A DNA stretch of 12,298 nucleotides from Damh-18 sp964570795 (GTDB lineage Bacteria > Patescibacteriota > Minisyncoccia > Phycocordibacterales > UBA918): NCBI GenBank assembly GCA_964570795.1, contig CAZMYZ010000019.1, positions 1 to 12,298 on the forward strand, read 5' to 3'. Each line of letters opens with the position of its first letter. Position 1 is the first letter of the stretch. This document shows positions 11,895-12,298 of the stretch, piece after piece. The notes beneath the pieces were generated by a model. It made no database searches. It saw only the letters and a program-made list of their open reading frames with translations, and had not been told where the DNA came from. The translations under genes were made by a program, and so were the position numbers.

Positions 11895-11922
11895 AAAGTA
11901 CCATAGAATGCTGGATTGTAAA
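11895..11922 (-). promoter_or_regulatory. rnc: promoter of rnc
   Basis: TTTACA (11922-11917), a 16-bp spacer, and TACTTT (11900-11895) preceded by TGG. The -10 ends 6 nt before the ATG at 11888, so the RNA would start at or near the start codon. Confidence 0.5.
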
Positions 11923-11980
11923 AGAAGAAAAGGTACACAACATTTTTTGAACAAAACTCTATCTCGGTACCCTTTTCCTA

Positions 11981-12124
11981 AAATCCTTTCTCGTCACGAA
12001 CTTTTGCCCCGCACGCATAAGGCCTGAAAACTAAAAGTGTTGCTTTTAGTTTTCAGGCCTTTGCTCCGCTCGGCCATTGAGGCCTTGCGCGAGGCGCTTC
12101 AAAAGTTGTAACTCAACAGATTTT
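11981..12124 (-). repeat. repeat cassette, copy 2
   Basis: A 144-bp unit matching 1816-1960 in the same orientation: 40-bp left flank with one difference (TCGTCACGAA against TCGGCACGAA), and a right flank GCTCCGCTCGGCC-loop-GGCCTTGCGCGAGG to CAACAGATTT, differing in the 5-base loop (ATTGA against TGTGT) and one base. The central hairpin has a different sequence but equal placement and nearly equal length. Flank arms AACTTTTG/CAAAAGTT are conserved. It lies upstream of rnc and downstream of a possible minus-strand gene ending at 12242. Confidence 0.8.
12019..12061. terminator. hairpin terminator inside cassette copy 2
   Basis: A 19-bp perfect stem (AAGGCCTGAAAACTAAAAG and complement) with loop TGTTG. 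It is nearly symmetric, with short A/T ends on both sides. It would shield rnc from transcripts arriving from the right. Confidence 0.7.
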
Positions 12125-12250
12125 AGGAAATGAGCAAAATTTAGGAAAATGCGAGGCGCTTGATGAAAATTTCGTGAGGCGTATAGGTCATACGACGAAT
12201 GAAATTTTTTGAAAAGCAACAAAGCAGTTTTCAAATTTTGCTCATTTCCT
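12125..12250. repeat. 126-bp element bounded by 18-bp perfect inverted repeats
   Basis: AGGAAATGAGCAAAATTT (12125-12142) is repeated inverted at 12233-12250 without a mismatch. Inside lies a second hairpin: AAAATTTC (12166-12173) pairs with GAAATTTT (12201-12208) around CGTAT/ATACG (12180-12194, loop AGGTC). A third possible stem, GAAAA/TTTTC, lies at 12211-12232. It directly abuts cassette copy 2 and contains another GCGAGGCGCTT (12151-12161), a motif also present in both cassettes. It could be a miniature palindromic mobile element or a structured RNA. Confidence 0.65.
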
Positions 12251-12298
12251 GCTCACGAGTACTGTCACTGCCTTGGTAACAATAGGCAAAATGTCTTC
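12242..12298 (-). CDS. possible 3' end of a minus-strand gene at the window edge
   Basis: Eighteen open codons read EDILPIVTKAVTVLVSRK and end in TGA at 12244-12242. The composition is protein-like, but the stretch is too short to identify, and its stop codon falls inside the right arm of the inverted repeat. Support is mainly positional: cassette copy 1 likewise lies just after a minus-strand stop. Confidence 0.3.
   Translation of the reverse strand, partial: EDILPIVTKAVTVLVSRK

Noticed and set aside
1816..12124. Integron attC sites as an explanation for the cassette repeats
   Set aside because: The core-site pattern (GTTRRRY with its inverted partner) and an integrase are not seen, and the copies sit at gene ends about 10 kb apart rather than in a gene-cassette array.
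1..12298. CRISPR arrays, tRNA or rRNA genes, transposases, alternative genetic code
   Set aside because: No regularly spaced short repeats, cloverleaf sequences or rRNA-like blocks were seen; repeats present are two long cassettes. UGA ends several genes, so it is a stop.

Overview
The window looks like part of a Candidate Phyla Radiation (Patescibacteria, probably Parcubacteria-type) chromosome. This is inferred from the streamlined housekeeping set, a type IV pseudopilin, a very short SMC, RNase R without an N-terminal extension, an rpsP-khpA-trmD cluster without rimM, and many genes without a Shine-Dalgarno (SD) site. UGA is used as a stop, so the code is standard, unlike the UGA=Gly lineages. 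No tRNA, rRNA, CRISPR array or transposase is visible.

Layout. 1-1471 (-): 5' part of rpoB, with an altered rifampicin pocket. 1472-1973: hairpin-rich spacer holding the first copy of a 145-bp repeat cassette. 1974-2619 (-): AT-rich two-gene unit of unknown function with its own promoter. 2640-4590 (-): rpsP, khpA and trmD, separated by strongly folded spacers. 4591-5037: divergent spacer with hairpins and a doubtful leader ORF. 5038-6990 (+): rnr. 7031-8030 (+): three very small genes, each followed by a hairpin terminator and with a recognisable promoter. 8039-10818 (-): a pseudopilin gene coupled to a mini-smc. 10819-11174: folded spacer. 11175-11888 (-): rnc. 11981-12250: second cassette copy next to another large inverted-repeat element. 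The window ends in what may be the 3' tip of another minus-strand gene.

Functionally, this is core information processing (RNA polymerase, a ribosomal protein, tRNA methylation, RNA decay and processing, chromosome condensation) interrupted by accessory DNA. The best candidates for something undescribed are two. (1) The small-gene array at 7031-8030: its proteins look like distant paralogs of a beta-alpha-beta fold, two share a C-terminal pattern C-x2-C-x-I-x2-G-x-L-x3-H-stop, and one has no ATG/GTG/TTG start. (2) The repeat cassette: its flanks are nearly identical between copies while its central hairpin changes sequence but stays paired. A third pattern is that rnr, rnc, the pseudopilin gene and the AT-rich unit each have an extended -10 box (TGN-TANNNT) ending only 6-10 nt before the ATG, which suggests leaderless or nearly leaderless mRNAs, whereas the small genes have classical leaders.

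All functional calls rest on reading motifs by eye; no database search was run.
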